Shown here piece after piece: positions 9,610-20,411 of a stretch of 64,000 nt of DNA (position 1 is its first letter; each line of letters begins with the position of its first letter). The DNA lies in the NCBI RefSeq assembly GCF_902827225.1, contig NZ_LR792632.1, forward strand, positions 453,030 to 517,029, read 5' to 3'. The DNA comes from Methanocaldococcus lauensis (lineage in GTDB: Archaea; AGJL01; Methanococci; Methanococcales; Methanocaldococcaceae). The position numbers and the translations under genes are program-made. The notes under the pieces are model-generated. The model saw only the letters and a program-made list of their open reading frames with translations, was not told where the DNA came from and ran no database searches.

Positions 9610-10632
9610 TTATAATTTCTCATTTCTTAAATCAATTGTTTGATGCATTTCTGGACCTGTAGAAATTATAGTCACTGGAACTCCAGTAGCTTCTTCAATC
9701 TTGTTTATAAATTCTTTAGCTTTTTCACTAAGCTTTTCATATTCTGTTACTCCATAACACTCTTTATCATATTTATCTAATCCAGTTAAGGCTATTTGTG
9801 TAGCTCCATTCAACCTGCAAGCTTTTCTTGCTAATTCAAAGTCAAAATACCCTACTCTTCTCCTTCTTCCAGTAACTGTTCCATATTCAACAATTCCTAA
9901 ATCTTCAGCCTCTTCTAATGACATTTCAGTTGGAAATGGGCCAGAACCAACTCTTGTAGGATAACTTTTGAATACAACAATAACCTCATCAACTCTTGTA
10001 GGACCTATTCCAACATCAGCGGCAAATGATGATGCAGTTGTATCCTTAGAAGTTACATAAGGATAGGTTCCATAATATAATGATAATAAAGTCCCTTGTG
10101 TTCCTTCAATTAAAACATTTTCATCCCTATCTAAAGCATCATTTACTTCCTCAGAAACATCTCCTAAAAATTCTTTTAACTCTTCAATATCTTTCGCCTG
10201 TTTTAAAATCCTTAATACTCTATCAACATTTGCAGGACCGCAACCACTTCCTGTAGTTCCAATCTCTTTAGCTAAGTGTTCATCCTTTCTATCCATAATT
10301 TTGTGTTTTTCTTCAATAATTCCACATCTATAATCTACGATTAATCTTTCTCTAACATTAAAATCTTTGAGCATTTCAACCTCTCTTAACAAAACTTCAG
10401 GATCTACCAAAACACCAGCCCCTATTGCTAATTTTGCCTCTTTGTATGGAAATCCTGTTGGTATCATTCTAATTCCATAAGATTTTTCTCCAATAGTTAC
10501 TGTATGTCCTGCATTAGGTCCTACTCCACCTCTCGCAATAATTGATGGCTTGTCTTTATCACAAATATAGCTTATTATCTTTCCTTTTCCTTCGTCTCCC
10601 CATTGTCCACCAACTATTATAGTGCAAGTCAA
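9610..10632 (-). CDS. purA: Adenylosuccinate synthetase
   Basis: PurA joins IMP and aspartate using GTP, the first committed step to AMP. The phosphate loop [11 protein letters not shown] lies at the N-terminus, followed by 'GPNAGHTV', '[10 protein letters not shown]', 'EGTQGTLLS' and '[11 protein letters not shown]'. At about 340 residues it matches the short archaeal form. I place the start at a TTG (10632) giving a protein beginning M-TCTIIVGG, behind the GGTGG element; a GTG at 10641 is possible. It converges with the accessory island, and marks where core genome resumes. Short T-rich sequence separates it from surE. Confidence 0.95.
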   Translation of the reverse strand: MTCTIIVGGQWGDEGKGKIISYICDKDKPSIIARGGVGPNAGHTVTIGEKSYGIRMIPTGFPYKEAKLAIGAGVLVDPEVLLREVEMLKDFNVRERLIVDYRCGIIEEKHKIMDRKDEHLAKEIGTTGSGCGPANVDRVLRILKQAKDIEELKEFLGDVSEEVNDALDRDENVLIEGTQGTLLSLYYGTYPYVTSKDTTASSFAADVGIGPTRVDEVIVVFKSYPTRVGSGPFPTEMSLEEAEDLGIVEYGTVTGRRRRVGYFDFELARKACRLNGATQIALTGLDKYDKECYGVTEYEKLSEKAKEFINKIEEATGVPVTIISTGPEMHQTIDLRNEKL

Positions 10633-10740
10633 TAAAACCACCTTTTTTCTTATTCAAAACCTTATATTTTTTTGTAATTGTAATATTTAAAATTAATCAA
10701 TATTAAACAATAAAGATAAATAAATTTAATAAATTTAACA

Positions 10741-11547
10741 TTATTTTTTAATTTCACATAAAATTTTTCCATATTTCTTTTTAAATTCCTCTAAATTTTT
10801 AATAGTAGTATCTAATGTTAGGGGAGTTATTGAAATATGTCCTTTTTTTCTCAAAACATAAACATCAGTATCTTCCTCATCTTCGTATATTGGATATCCA
10901 TCAATCCAGTAATAGCTTCTACCTCTTGGATCTATTCTCTCCTCTACATGAGTAGAATACATCCTCTTAGCCAATCTTGTAATCTCTATTGGTGTCTCTA
11001 AGTTGGCTTTTTCTGGAATATTTACATTTAAAACATCGCAGGGCATATCATAATCTAAATATTTTTTAGCAATTTTTGTGGTAATCTTTGCAGGAATTTC
11101 AAAATTTATAGGAATTTCTAACTCTCTGAATTTTAAATGGTCTGATGTTATCTGTAAAGATGATGCTATTGCCTTAGATCCATGGTGGGCAGCTTCAAAT
11201 GCCGCTCCCAAGGTTCCAGAGGTCATTATTTCAGTTCCAAGATTTTCTCCAATATTTATTCCTGATATAACTAAATCAGGAACTTTTTTTAATATTTGAT
11301 ATATTCCCAAAATTACACAATCAGTTGGAGTTCCTGAAACAGCATAGCCAACAATATCTTTAGTTAATTTAACTTTAGTCATTCTTAAAGGTTCAAATAA
11401 ACTTATTGCTCTTCCAATACCACTCTGCTGATTTGTTGGGGCTACTATGGTTATATTAGCATCAGGAAACTCTTCTTTTAAAGATTTATATAATGCTATC
11501 AATGAGGGAGAATAAATACCATCATCATTTACTAATAATATATCCAT
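10741..11547 (-). CDS. surE: 5'/3'-nucleotidase SurE
   Basis: SurE is a divalent-metal nucleoside monophosphatase thought to recycle nucleotides during stress. The N-terminus 'MDILLVNDDGIYSPS' carries the metal-binding Asp pair. Further family signatures are 'TNQQSGIGRAIS' and 'SGINIGENLG' followed by 'SGTLGAAFEA'. The 268-residue length is normal for the family. It lies on the same strand as purA with a 100-base gap, so both may serve purine metabolism, though the spacing leaves room for separate promoters. Confidence 0.95.
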   Translation of the reverse strand: MDILLVNDDGIYSPSLIALYKSLKEEFPDANITIVAPTNQQSGIGRAISLFEPLRMTKVKLTKDIVGYAVSGTPTDCVILGIYQILKKVPDLVISGINIGENLGTEIMTSGTLGAAFEAAHHGSKAIASSLQITSDHLKFRELEIPINFEIPAKITTKIAKKYLDYDMPCDVLNVNIPEKANLETPIEITRLAKRMYSTHVEERIDPRGRSYYWIDGYPIYEDEEDTDVYVLRKKGHISITPLTLDTTIKNLEEFKKKYGKILCEIKK

Positions 11548-11693
11548 ATGGTATCACCTATAATCTATAATTCGGTATTTAGATACATTATAATAATCTT
11601 ATAATCTATTAATTAAAGTAATCTTTAACATTTAAATACTGAGTGATATATAAGTTATAATATATCCAAATTAAAATTTATGAGGGAGTTTAT

Positions 11694-12482
11694 ATGAAGA
11701 AGAGAAGTATAACTGAATTTCAAGTTTTGTCTGAAATTATAAGAAAACAGCCACATATAAAACAAAAAGACATTGCTGAAAATTTAGGAATAACGGTTCA
11801 GGCAGTTTCAGAGCACATAAGGAATTTAGTTAAGGAGGGTTATGTTAAGTCAAGAGGTAGAGGTGAGTATGTAGTTACTGAAAAAGGTTTAAGAAAGTTG
11901 AAAAATTGGATATCTGAATTTAGAGAATACTTAGATGAAATTAATTCTGCAGTTTATAGATATAAAGATATATGGCCAGCAATTGCAGATGAGGATGTTA
12001 AAGATGGAGAAACTGTATATTTATATATGAAAGAAGGTTTATTGTATGCTTCAAAGAAACCTAAAGGAGAGGCAAAGGCTAAAGTATTGTATGGAGGAAA
12101 AAAGGGAGAAGATATTTCTATCTGTGAAATTAAAGGAATTATAGATGTTCCAAAGGGAAGGGTTATAGTATTCAAAATCCCACCAGAAGTTATTGGGGGT
12201 TCAAGGGCTGTCAATTTTGATTTAATTAAAGATTATCTTAATAAGACCGATAATTATGTTGTAGCCACAATGGGAACTGTTGCCTACGTTGTAGCGAGAA
12301 AGTTAAATATTAAACCAGATATAAGATTTGCTGTTCCAGAAGGTATAGTAAATGCTTGCAATAGAGGTTCTAATGTTATCGCTTTAATAACTGGAAAAAT
12401 GGCTGAGAAAGTTATTAAAAGATTGGATAATGCAAAAATTAGTTATACAGTGTTAGATGCTACTAAAGAACATAGAAATTAA
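11694..12482 (+). CDS. Winged-helix protein with C-terminal archaeal domain (MJ0558-like)
   Basis: Residues 1-70 form a MarR/LysR-like winged helix: 'KQKDIAENLGITVQAVSEHIRNL' is split here as helix 'IAENLGITVQAVSEHI' followed by wing 'GRGEYVVTEKGL'. The remaining 190 residues form an alpha/beta domain with 'VVATMGTVAYVVARKL' and 'RFAVPEGIVNACNRG', of unknown ligand. It starts at ATG after GAGGGAG. It is the first gene of a two-gene run with nep1 (31-base gap), and divergent from surE. It could be a transcriptional regulator or a nucleotide-sensing protein; I cannot name the signal. Confidence 0.7.
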   Translation: MKKRSITEFQVLSEIIRKQPHIKQKDIAENLGITVQAVSEHIRNLVKEGYVKSRGRGEYVVTEKGLRKLKNWISEFREYLDEINSAVYRYKDIWPAIADEDVKDGETVYLYMKEGLLYASKKPKGEAKAKVLYGGKKGEDISICEIKGIIDVPKGRVIVFKIPPEVIGGSRAVNFDLIKDYLNKTDNYVVATMGTVAYVVARKLNIKPDIRFAVPEGIVNACNRGSNVIALITGKMAEKVIKRLDNAKISYTVLDATKEHRN

Positions 12483-12509
12483 ATATACTTAAATATAGAT
12501 GAGGAATAA

Positions 12510-13127
<618 letters not shown>

Positions 13128-13132
13128 AATTT

Positions 13133-14188
<1,056 letters not shown>

Positions 14189-14215
14189 TCACCTTATTTT
14201 TAATAGCATTAAAAA

Positions 14216-15409
14216 TTATTTTTTAAACCTTTTTTTAACTAACTCGTATAACATTGCCTGCAATCCATGATATTTAACCATTCCTGCAAGTTCTTTTTGG
14301 TCAATCTCCTTTTCATCAAACGAAACCATCTCTTTGCTATACAATGCATAATCACTGTATCTACCAACAACTCTTGCAGTTCCTCCAAATAATTTAACTT
14401 TCACAGTTCCAGTAACTCTTTCTTGAGTTTTATCTATAAATGCATCTAAATCTTCCCTTAATGGGTCAAACCACAATCCTTTATAAATCAATTCTCCGTA
14501 TAAGCTATCAACTATCTCTTTAAATCTAAGTTCATCTCTTGTTAAAACTAACTGCTCTAAAGCTTTGTGAGCTGTTAATAATAAAACAGCCCCTGGACAT
14601 TCATAGTTTTCTCTTGATTTTAATCCAATAATTCTATCTTCCATAATGTCTATTCTTCCAACTCCATGTTTTCCGGCAATCTCATTAGCCTTCTTTATCA
14701 ACTCAACTGGTTCTAATTTCTCTCCATTTATAGCTATTGGAATTCCTTCTTTAAATTCAATCTCAACAATCTCTTCTTCTTTATCTTCTACTGGGTTTTT
14801 AGTCCATGCATATATCTCTTCTGGTGGAACAAAGTTAGGATTCTCTAATTCACTACCTTCAATACTTCTTCCCCATAAGTTTTCGTCTATACTATATTTT
14901 TTGCTCTCTGTAGGGATTGGAATTCCTTTTTCTTTTGCATACTCAATTTCTTCAACTCTCGTTAAGTTTAAATCTCTAATAGGAGCAATAATTTTTAAAT
15001 GTGGTGCTTTGATTCTTATAGTTGTCTCAAATCTGAATTGATCATTACCCTTTCCTGTGCATCCATGAGCTACTGCCTCAGCATTCTCTTTTAAAGCAAC
15101 TTCAACAACTTTATAAGCTATTAGAGGTCTTGCCAATGCTGTTGATAATGGATAACCTTCATAAACCGCATTTGCCTTTATAGCCCTATATATATAATCT
15201 TTGACAAACTCTTCTTTTGCATCTATTGTATAGTGCTTTAAAACTCCAAGTTTTTTGGCTTTCTCTTCCACCTCCTTTATTTCTTCTTCTGGCTGTCCAA
15301 CATCTACACAGACAGAAATTACCTTATACCCATACTTATCTTCCAATAACTTTAAACAACAGCTTGTATCTAATCCTCCAGAATATGCCAATACTGCTAT
15401 TTTTTCCAT
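14216..15409 (-). CDS. argG: Argininosuccinate synthase
   Basis: ArgG condenses citrulline and aspartate with ATP in arginine synthesis. The N-type ATP pyrophosphatase loop '[12 protein letters not shown]' is at the start, followed by '[15 protein letters not shown]' and '[13 protein letters not shown]', which bind citrulline and aspartate. '[16 protein letters not shown]' lies in the multimerisation part. Length 397 residues is typical. It is followed downstream by the peptidase gene on the same strand with a 30-base gap. Confidence 0.97.
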   Translation of the reverse strand: MEKIAVLAYSGGLDTSCCLKLLEDKYGYKVISVCVDVGQPEEEIKEVEEKAKKLGVLKHYTIDAKEEFVKDYIYRAIKANAVYEGYPLSTALARPLIAYKVVEVALKENAEAVAHGCTGKGNDQFRFETTIRIKAPHLKIIAPIRDLNLTRVEEIEYAKEKGIPIPTESKKYSIDENLWGRSIEGSELENPNFVPPEEIYAWTKNPVEDKEEEIVEIEFKEGIPIAINGEKLEPVELIKKANEIAGKHGVGRIDIMEDRIIGLKSRENYECPGAVLLLTAHKALEQLVLTRDELRFKEIVDSLYGELIYKGLWFDPLREDLDAFIDKTQERVTGTVKVKLFGGTARVVGRYSDYALYSKEMVSFDEKEIDQKELAGMVKYHGLQAMLYELVKKRFKK

Positions 15410-15551
15410 AATCTTACCTCCAATAGTTTTTTAAATATATACTAATATGAAATTGGGTTATAAATATATTTTAACAAACAAACATTATAAAAATACTAAT
15501 GTGAAACTATTGTAAAACACAAATTTTTGTTATATTCTTTTTATTCTAATT

Positions 15552-15617
15552 CAAAATTAAACAAAAAAGGCAAATATTTGGAAGTATCTTGAACCATAGG
15601 GGGTGAATCCCCTATGG
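15552..15617 (+). repeat. Dispersed GC-rich hairpin repeat, copy A
   Basis: This 66-base block between argG and the suf genes shares almost the whole sequence of copy C at 58705-58771. The shared parts are a leader with AACAAAAAAGGCAAATATTT, then TTGGARGTAT, then CGAACCATAG or TGAACCATAG. It ends in a hairpin with stem ATAGGGG / CCCCTAT. It is much richer in GC than the surrounding spacer. Being present in distant spacers, it is a dispersed element and not a gene-specific site. It overlaps no gene but ends 5 bases from the SufB-like stop codon, so it could act as a terminator there. Confidence 0.75.
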
Positions 15618-15621
15618 ATGG

Positions 15622-16569
15622 CTATAAATCCCCAATCATACCTTTAACTATTATTTCTGTAGCTTCATCCTCATCTAATCCCTTAGCCATCAATGTCTCT
15701 AACTGTTTTTTATCAACGCTACCTATTGCCGCTTCATGGGTAATTCTCGCTCTGTCATCTCTAACAACGAGTATTGGAATTGATTCAACTTCTGCATTTC
15801 CTTTTGTAATCTCTGCACAGTCAATATGTCCTTTACAGTATGGAGCATTTCCTTCAATTTTTAATTTTAAGGATATCTTAGAGTTATCCATCGCCGCTCC
15901 TCTACTTTTTATAATACACTTTGCATTCTCTCCATTTAATTTAACTATTTCATCAACTTTAACCACATCATCTTTTATAGCATAAGTTCTCGTCATTATA
16001 TCAATTATAGCATCCTTCTTAGCATCAATTTCTTGATAAATATCCAATGTACCAATTCTACCTTTTGTTAGGGTAAAGTTTGAAGTATATATTCCCCCTT
16101 CGTCAATTTCTACTTTTACTGTTGGTTTTACTAAAATGTCTCCTTCCATACCGTGATAGTGATACTCATTATAAGAAAATCTTGCATTTTTTCCAATTTT
16201 TATAACTCCATTCATAATATGTTTAATTCCCTTACCCTTTAAAAATGAACAGTGAGACATTAATGATATAGCACTATTCTCCTCTAATACAATTTCTACA
16301 TCTATAATTTGAGATACATTTTCCTTAGTAATACCAAAACACATATGTATTGGTTCTTTAAATTTATAACCTTTCTTTACGACCATCTTTACTTTTAACC
16401 TATCTCCTTCTTCTTTTCCATCCAATATTATTCCCTCAGATTTTTCAATATTTATTATTTTATTTTCTTTAACTATAATTCTTGGACCTATTCCATGAAC
16501 AACTTTTTCAGGATTATCTGATGTATATTTTAATGCCTCCATTATTTCCATCAATTCTTCTTTAACCAT
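15622..16569 (-). CDS. SufB/SufD-like Fe-S cluster assembly scaffold protein
   Basis: The protein has the right-handed beta-helix pattern of the SufB/SufD family, with repeating beta-strand segments and a C-terminal 'HEAAIGSVDKKQLETLMAKGLDE' region (conserved 'ARITHEAAIGSV'). At 315 residues it is shorter than bacterial SufB, which is usual for methanogens that have a minimal SufBC. It follows sufC by a 25-base gap on the same strand, so the pair forms an operon that assembles Fe-S clusters for the many Fe-S enzymes of methanogenesis. Confidence 0.9.
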   Translation of the reverse strand: MVKEELMEIMEALKYTSDNPEKVVHGIGPRIIVKENKIINIEKSEGIILDGKEEGDRLKVKMVVKKGYKFKEPIHMCFGITKENVSQIIDVEIVLEENSAISLMSHCSFLKGKGIKHIMNGVIKIGKNARFSYNEYHYHGMEGDILVKPTVKVEIDEGGIYTSNFTLTKGRIGTLDIYQEIDAKKDAIIDIMTRTYAIKDDVVKVDEIVKLNGENAKCIIKSRGAAMDNSKISLKLKIEGNAPYCKGHIDCAEITKGNAEVESIPILVVRDDRARITHEAAIGSVDKKQLETLMAKGLDEDEATEIIVKGMIGDL

Positions 16570-16594
16570 ATTAATCCCCCATACACTTTAAATT

Positions 16595-17329
16595 TTAATC
16601 TCTTTGAAACTTGTAACATTTTCCACAATTTTTCTTGTAAAATTCTCCAACTTCCTTTGGATCTCCACTTTTTATAACTTCTCCATTGCAAATTAAAGAA
16701 ACAACATCAGCACTCTCTGCAAGTTCCTCTCTATGGGTAACAACCAATAAAGAGCATCCTTTTTCTTTTAAATAATCAAAAATTCTTTTTATTTCGTCAA
16801 ATGATACAATGTCAATTCCACTATCTGGCTCATCAAGAATAGCTAAATCTGGTTCCATACATATTATGGATGCCAATTCAACCCTCTTTCTTTCTCCTCC
16901 ACTTAATGTTTCATCAACATATCTATCTAAATACTTATCAGGGTCTAATTTAACCAACTCCAGAGATTCCCTAATTTTTTGCTCCATAGTTTCTTTATCT
17001 TTTTTATATTTCTCATTCATACCTAAGGTTAAATATGTTTTAACCTTAATTCCTTCAAATCTCGCGGGCTCTTGCCACGCTAAGGTTAATCCCATTCTCG
17101 CTCTTTCAGTAATGCTCTTATTTGTTATATCAACTCCTTTAAAAATAATTCTTCCTTTACTTGGTTTGTAACCAGAAACTCCCATTATTGTGTATGCCAA
17201 TGTGGATTTACCCGCTCCATTAGGTCCAATTATTGCGTGTATCTCATTCTCCTTTACCTCTAAATTTATTCCCTTTAATATTTCCCTGTTACCTCTATGA
17301 ACATGCAAATCTTCAACTTTTAATAACAT
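16595..17329 (-). CDS. sufC: SufC-type ATPase of Fe-S cluster assembly
   Basis: ABC-type ATPase with Walker A 'GPNGAGKSTLAYTIMG', signature 'ETLSGGERKRVEL' and Walker B 'LAILDEPDSGIDI', plus the H-loop 'LLVVTHREEL'. The 'AWQEPARFEGIKV' stretch is the SufC-type Q-loop region. I use the ATG at 17329, because GGTGA lies directly ahead. It drives the SufB-like scaffold encoded next. Confidence 0.95.
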   Translation of the reverse strand: MLLKVEDLHVHRGNREILKGINLEVKENEIHAIIGPNGAGKSTLAYTIMGVSGYKPSKGRIIFKGVDITNKSITERARMGLTLAWQEPARFEGIKVKTYLTLGMNEKYKKDKETMEQKIRESLELVKLDPDKYLDRYVDETLSGGERKRVELASIICMEPDLAILDEPDSGIDIVSFDEIKRIFDYLKEKGCSLLVVTHREELAESADVVSLICNGEVIKSGDPKEVGEFYKKNCGKCYKFQRD

Positions 17330-17468
17330 GGTATTCACCAAAAATTATAAATAGGTCTTTTATAGATTTTCATTAAAAACTACAAAAGTTAAAATATAAA
17401 TTTTGACAACATAAATAAAAACATTTCTATTCCTATAGAAAATAAGAAAAAAATAAAAAGTTAAAAAA

Positions 17469-17491
17469 CGCCAGGTCTCTTTGGACTGGCG
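17469..17491 (+). promoter_or_regulatory. Hairpin immediately upstream of the uS15 start
   Basis: CGCCAG and CTGGCG form a perfect 6-bp stem with an 11-base loop, ending 11 bases before the GGTGAT ribosome binding site of the uS15 gene. It stands out as GC-rich in an AT-rich spacer. It may control translation of uS15, which autoregulates through a 5' leader structure in bacteria. That mechanism in this archaeon is an inference. Confidence 0.45.
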
Positions 17492-17508
17492 ACCATCGGG
17501 TGATAATA

Positions 17509-17970
17509 ATGGCAAGAATGCACGCAAGAAAAAGAGGTCGCTCCGGTTCAAAGAGACCCTTCAGGAAAGAACCTCCTGAATGGGTCCAATATACACCGGA
17601 GCAAGTAGAAGAGTTAGTAGTAGAGTTAGCTAAGAAAGGTTATCAGTCAGCACAGATTGGTTTAATATTGAGAGACACTTATGGAATACCAGATGTTAAA
17701 TTAATTACTGGTAAAAAAATAAGTAAAATTATGAAAGAACATGGCTTATATCCAAAAGTTCCAGAAGATTTATTAAACTTAATGAGAAGAGCAGTCAATT
17801 TAAGAAAACACTTAGAACAGCATCCAAAGGATTTACACTCAAAGAGAGGATTACAATTAATAGAATCAAAAATTAGAAGATTAGTAAAATACTACAAGTC
17901 AAGAGGAGTTTTGCCACCAGATTGGAGATACACTCCAGAAACTGCAAGATTGTTGGTCGAGCAGGCATAA
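17509..17970 (+). CDS. rps15: 30S ribosomal protein uS15
   Basis: The archaeal form carries a basic N-terminal extension '[17 protein letters not shown]' and then '[17 protein letters not shown]'. The core includes '[20 protein letters not shown]' and '[17 protein letters not shown]', which bind the central domain of 16S rRNA. The ATG at 17509 is chosen because the preceding GGTGATAAT is a strong binding site. 153 residues is typical for archaeal uS15. It is transcribed divergently from sufC. Confidence 0.97.
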   Translation: MARMHARKRGRSGSKRPFRKEPPEWVQYTPEQVEELVVELAKKGYQSAQIGLILRDTYGIPDVKLITGKKISKIMKEHGLYPKVPEDLLNLMRRAVNLRKHLEQHPKDLHSKRGLQLIESKIRRLVKYYKSRGVLPPDWRYTPETARLLVEQA

Positions 17971-18015
17971 AGCTAATGATTTATTCTCTTATTTTAATTT
18001 TTTAAGAGTGGTTTT

Positions 18016-18732
18016 ATGGAGGATAAACTTAAAATTAATGATTTCTATATAACAATTGATAGATGCTTGATTTATAAAGATTATGGAATTATTTCAGATA
18101 CACATATAGGTTTTGACATATTTTTCAACGAGGGAGGAGCTAATTTTCCACTGTTACAAAAGGATATTGTTGTAAAAAATATATTATCAATAATTGAAAA
18201 ATATAAAATTAACAATTTAATAATTAATGGAGATATAAAGCATAATTTTAAGCCCTATCCAAGAGAAATTAAATTATTGAAAGAGTTTATTGATTTTGTT
18301 AAAGAATATGTTAATGTTATTTTAATTAAAGGAAATCATGACACATTTATATCTTCTACTGGTTATGAAGTTTATGATTATTTTATATTAGATAATTATT
18401 TAATTTTTCATGGAGATAAAAATCTAAAAGTTTCTAAGGATTTGTTAGAGAAAAAATATTGGATTTTGGGGCATGAGCATCCTTCAATAAAACTTAGAGA
18501 TGAAGTAGGAGCAATTATAAAATTTCCAATTTATTTATTAAATAAAAAATATATTGTTTTACCAGCATTTAATCCATTGTCTCCGGGAAATGATCTAATT
18601 AACAATCCTCCTTCATCAAAAGTTATAAAAAAAGATTATCTAAATTCTGAAGTTATTGGAATAACTGATATTGGATTGTTGAATTTTGGAACTCTTAAAA
18701 AACTACAAGAGTTTGCAAAAACACATTTGTAG
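18016..18732 (+). CDS. Metallophosphoesterase (MJ0037-like)
   Basis: The calcineurin-like phosphoesterase motifs are present: '[11 protein letters not shown]' (D-x-H), '[11 protein letters not shown]' (G-D), '[13 protein letters not shown]' (GNHD) and 'LIFHGDKN' with 'WILGHEHP' (GHxH). These build a two-metal site. The protein belongs to the archaeal phosphoesterase group often placed next to helicase or repair genes, but its substrate is unknown. It follows uS15 with a 45-base gap. Confidence 0.88.
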   Translation: MEDKLKINDFYITIDRCLIYKDYGIISDTHIGFDIFFNEGGANFPLLQKDIVVKNILSIIEKYKINNLIINGDIKHNFKPYPREIKLLKEFIDFVKEYVNVILIKGNHDTFISSTGYEVYDYFILDNYLIFHGDKNLKVSKDLLEKKYWILGHEHPSIKLRDEVGAIIKFPIYLLNKKYIVLPAFNPLSPGNDLINNPPSSKVIKKDYLNSEVIGITDIGLLNFGTLKKLQEFAKTHL

Positions 18733-18837
18733 ATTATTTACATAAATTGTTGCTAAGAATCTCTGTTATCTTTCAGATTTCATTACTCTCCTTGCGAAGC
18801 AAGGAGATAGGGTTTGTAGCAGCTTCTAAATATCAGT

Positions 18838-19072
18838 GAGACAATATTGTTATATAGCCGATGAGAGGGCTCTGCCTTCGAGGCTAATGTATTGCTTCGA
18901 TTGTGGTTTCTATGCAGATAGAGATACTATTGCTGTCTTTAATCTGATAAAAAGATTTCTGGGGCTGTTTCCGTTCAGCCCGGAAGTCCAATGAACCTAT
19001 GGCAGAGAGAATTGTATTCCCAATGAAACTTGGGTTGAAGATAACCCATTTCCATAGCTATCGGTTTGTATG
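18838..19072 (+). pseudogene. TnpB (IS605 OrfB) C-terminal remnant
   Basis: The frame reading 'MYCFDCGFYADRDTIAVFNL' is the second half of the TnpB zinc finger joined to the last RuvC aspartate block (C-x2-C-GF-x-A-DRD). It runs to 'FPFSPEV' and a TGA. Shifting one base gives 'EPMAERIVFPMKLGLK' and 'THFHSYRFV' to a stop at 19072, the usual C-terminal tail of archaeal TnpB proteins. The N-terminal three quarters are missing. TnpB is the RNA-guided nuclease ancestor of Cas12. This copy cannot make a working nuclease. Confidence 0.8.
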
Positions 19073-19084
19073 ATATATTGTTAA

Positions 19085-19288
19085 ATACTACGATATGCTA
19101 TGGAAATGGGAAACGGGAGGGGATTAGGATTTATTTTATGTATATTGTTCTATATGTAGTCCCGAATTCCGAGAGGGATTAAACGAAATCCTTACAGATT
19201 TCGTAGCCCTCGCTTTGCTACGGTAAGGATAGTGGGCTTAGCAACCCATAAGCTCCTCTCCTAAAGCCTCTACTTTAGGCGGAGAGTT
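19085..19288 (+). ncRNA. Candidate omegaRNA-like right-end RNA region
   Basis: In IS605 elements the guide (omega) RNA spans the end of tnpB and runs to the right end. Here the region downstream of the tnpB remnant holds nested inverted repeats. ATCCTTAC (19188) pairs with GTAAGGAT (ending 19230), enclosing CGTAGC / GCTACG. A final imperfect stem CTCTCCTAAAG / CTTTAGGCGGAGAG lies at 19256-19286. The GC-rich composition fits structured RNA in an AT-rich hyperthermophile. Strand and ends are inferred; expression is unknown. Confidence 0.45.
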
Positions 19289-19305
19289 GTCATAAAATAG
19301 AATTT

Positions 19306-20382
19306 TTAAATTCTTCTATACTTATAAAATATTCTACAAGTTCCTTCATCTGAAACCATACAACTACCTACTGGATTTAATGGATTACATACTTTCCCAA
19401 ATAATGGACAATCCGTTGGTAGTTTTTCTCCTCTTAATATTTTATCACATATACAACCTTTTGGGATTTTTTCTTTAATCTCTGGAATATCTTCATGCTC
19501 ATAAATGTCAAACTTTTTATATTTCTCTCTTAATCCAAACCCACCATTTTTTATAATTGGAAACCCTCTCCAAGGCACATCTATACTTTCAAAAACTTCG
19601 TTTATTATCTTTTGAGCCAATACATTCCCTTCTGGTTTTACAGCCCTTATATATTCATTTTCAACCTTTATATTTTCAGTTATTACTTGCTTTAATATCA
19701 TAATTATAGCCATTAATACATCTATTGGTTCAAATCCAGCAACGACCATTGGAACCTTATATTTTTCGCATGGCTTATAATATGGCTTTAATCCAGTTAT
19801 CGTTGAAACATGTCCGGGGCAAATAAATGCATCTATGTATGTTTTTTCACTTAGCAAAAATTCCATAATTGGAGGGGTTTGCCTATGACAGTTTAAAATA
19901 AAAAAGTTATCAATATCTTTATCTTTTAAACTAATTAACTCTGCTCCTGTTGTTGGAGCAGTTGTTTCAAAGCCAATTGCCACAAAAACAAATTTTTTAT
20001 CTCTTTCTTTCTTAGCCATTTTTACAGCTTCACTAATACTATAAACAATTCTAACATCACAACCCTCTGCCTGTTTTTCCATCAACGATTTTTCACTTCC
20101 CGGAACTCTATACATATCTCCAAGTGTTGTAATAACATATCCATTATCAGCCAAATAAATTGCTGTATCAATCTCTTTTTGTGTAGTAACGCATACAGGA
20201 CAACCTGGGCCAGGAATTACAGTAATATTTTCAGGAAGAATGTCTCTAATTCCATATTTACAGATTGTATGTTCATGACTACCACATACGTGCATTATTT
20301 TCAACTTATCAACTTTTTCAGACAGTTTGTTTATTTTTTCAATGGCTTTTTTTATTAAATTTCTATCATTTACATTTATCAT
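19306..20382 (-). CDS. hypD: [NiFe] hydrogenase maturation protein HypD
   Basis: HypD is the Fe-S scaffold on which the Fe(CN)2CO group of NiFe hydrogenases is built with HypC. Visible motifs are 'MHVCGSHEHTI' with the catalytic Cys, 'PGPGCPVCVT', 'FICPGHVSTI', and a Cys-rich C-terminus ('GCICDKILRG', 'TDCPLFGKVC', 'GSCMVSDEGTC') that binds a [4Fe-4S] cluster. Length 358 matches the family. It supports the hydrogenases essential in methanogens and is followed on the same strand by no coupled gene. Confidence 0.96.
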   Translation of the reverse strand: MINVNDRNLIKKAIEKINKLSEKVDKLKIMHVCGSHEHTICKYGIRDILPENITVIPGPGCPVCVTTQKEIDTAIYLADNGYVITTLGDMYRVPGSEKSLMEKQAEGCDVRIVYSISEAVKMAKKERDKKFVFVAIGFETTAPTTGAELISLKDKDIDNFFILNCHRQTPPIMEFLLSEKTYIDAFICPGHVSTITGLKPYYKPCEKYKVPMVVAGFEPIDVLMAIIMILKQVITENIKVENEYIRAVKPEGNVLAQKIINEVFESIDVPWRGFPIIKNGGFGLREKYKKFDIYEHEDIPEIKEKIPKGCICDKILRGEKLPTDCPLFGKVCNPLNPVGSCMVSDEGTCRIFYKYRRI

Positions 20383-20411
20383 CTATAAAACCCCACCACA
20401 CTCTTTGTAAT

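Larger units (their letters stand above)
18740..19290 (+). mobile_element. Eroded IS605/IS200-type element with preserved right end
   Basis: This 570-base gap between a phosphoesterase gene and hypD holds no intact gene. It has the C-terminal remnant of a TnpB-type protein and then about 200 bases of strongly structured, GC-rich DNA that ends in an imperfect hairpin at 19256-19286. Terminal hairpins after tnpB are typical of IS605-family right ends. No TnpA and no left end are visible; the 5' part of the element seems to have been deleted up to about 18740. Confidence 0.7.

Noticed and set aside
14646-15041. Long plus-strand ORF inside argG
   Set aside because: It is an antisense shadow of argG with no binding site and composition typical of an opposite-strand frame.
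17360-17551. Minus-strand 63-residue ORF across the uS15 start
   Set aside because: It overlaps the uS15 leader and start, lacks a binding site and has no protein-like pattern.
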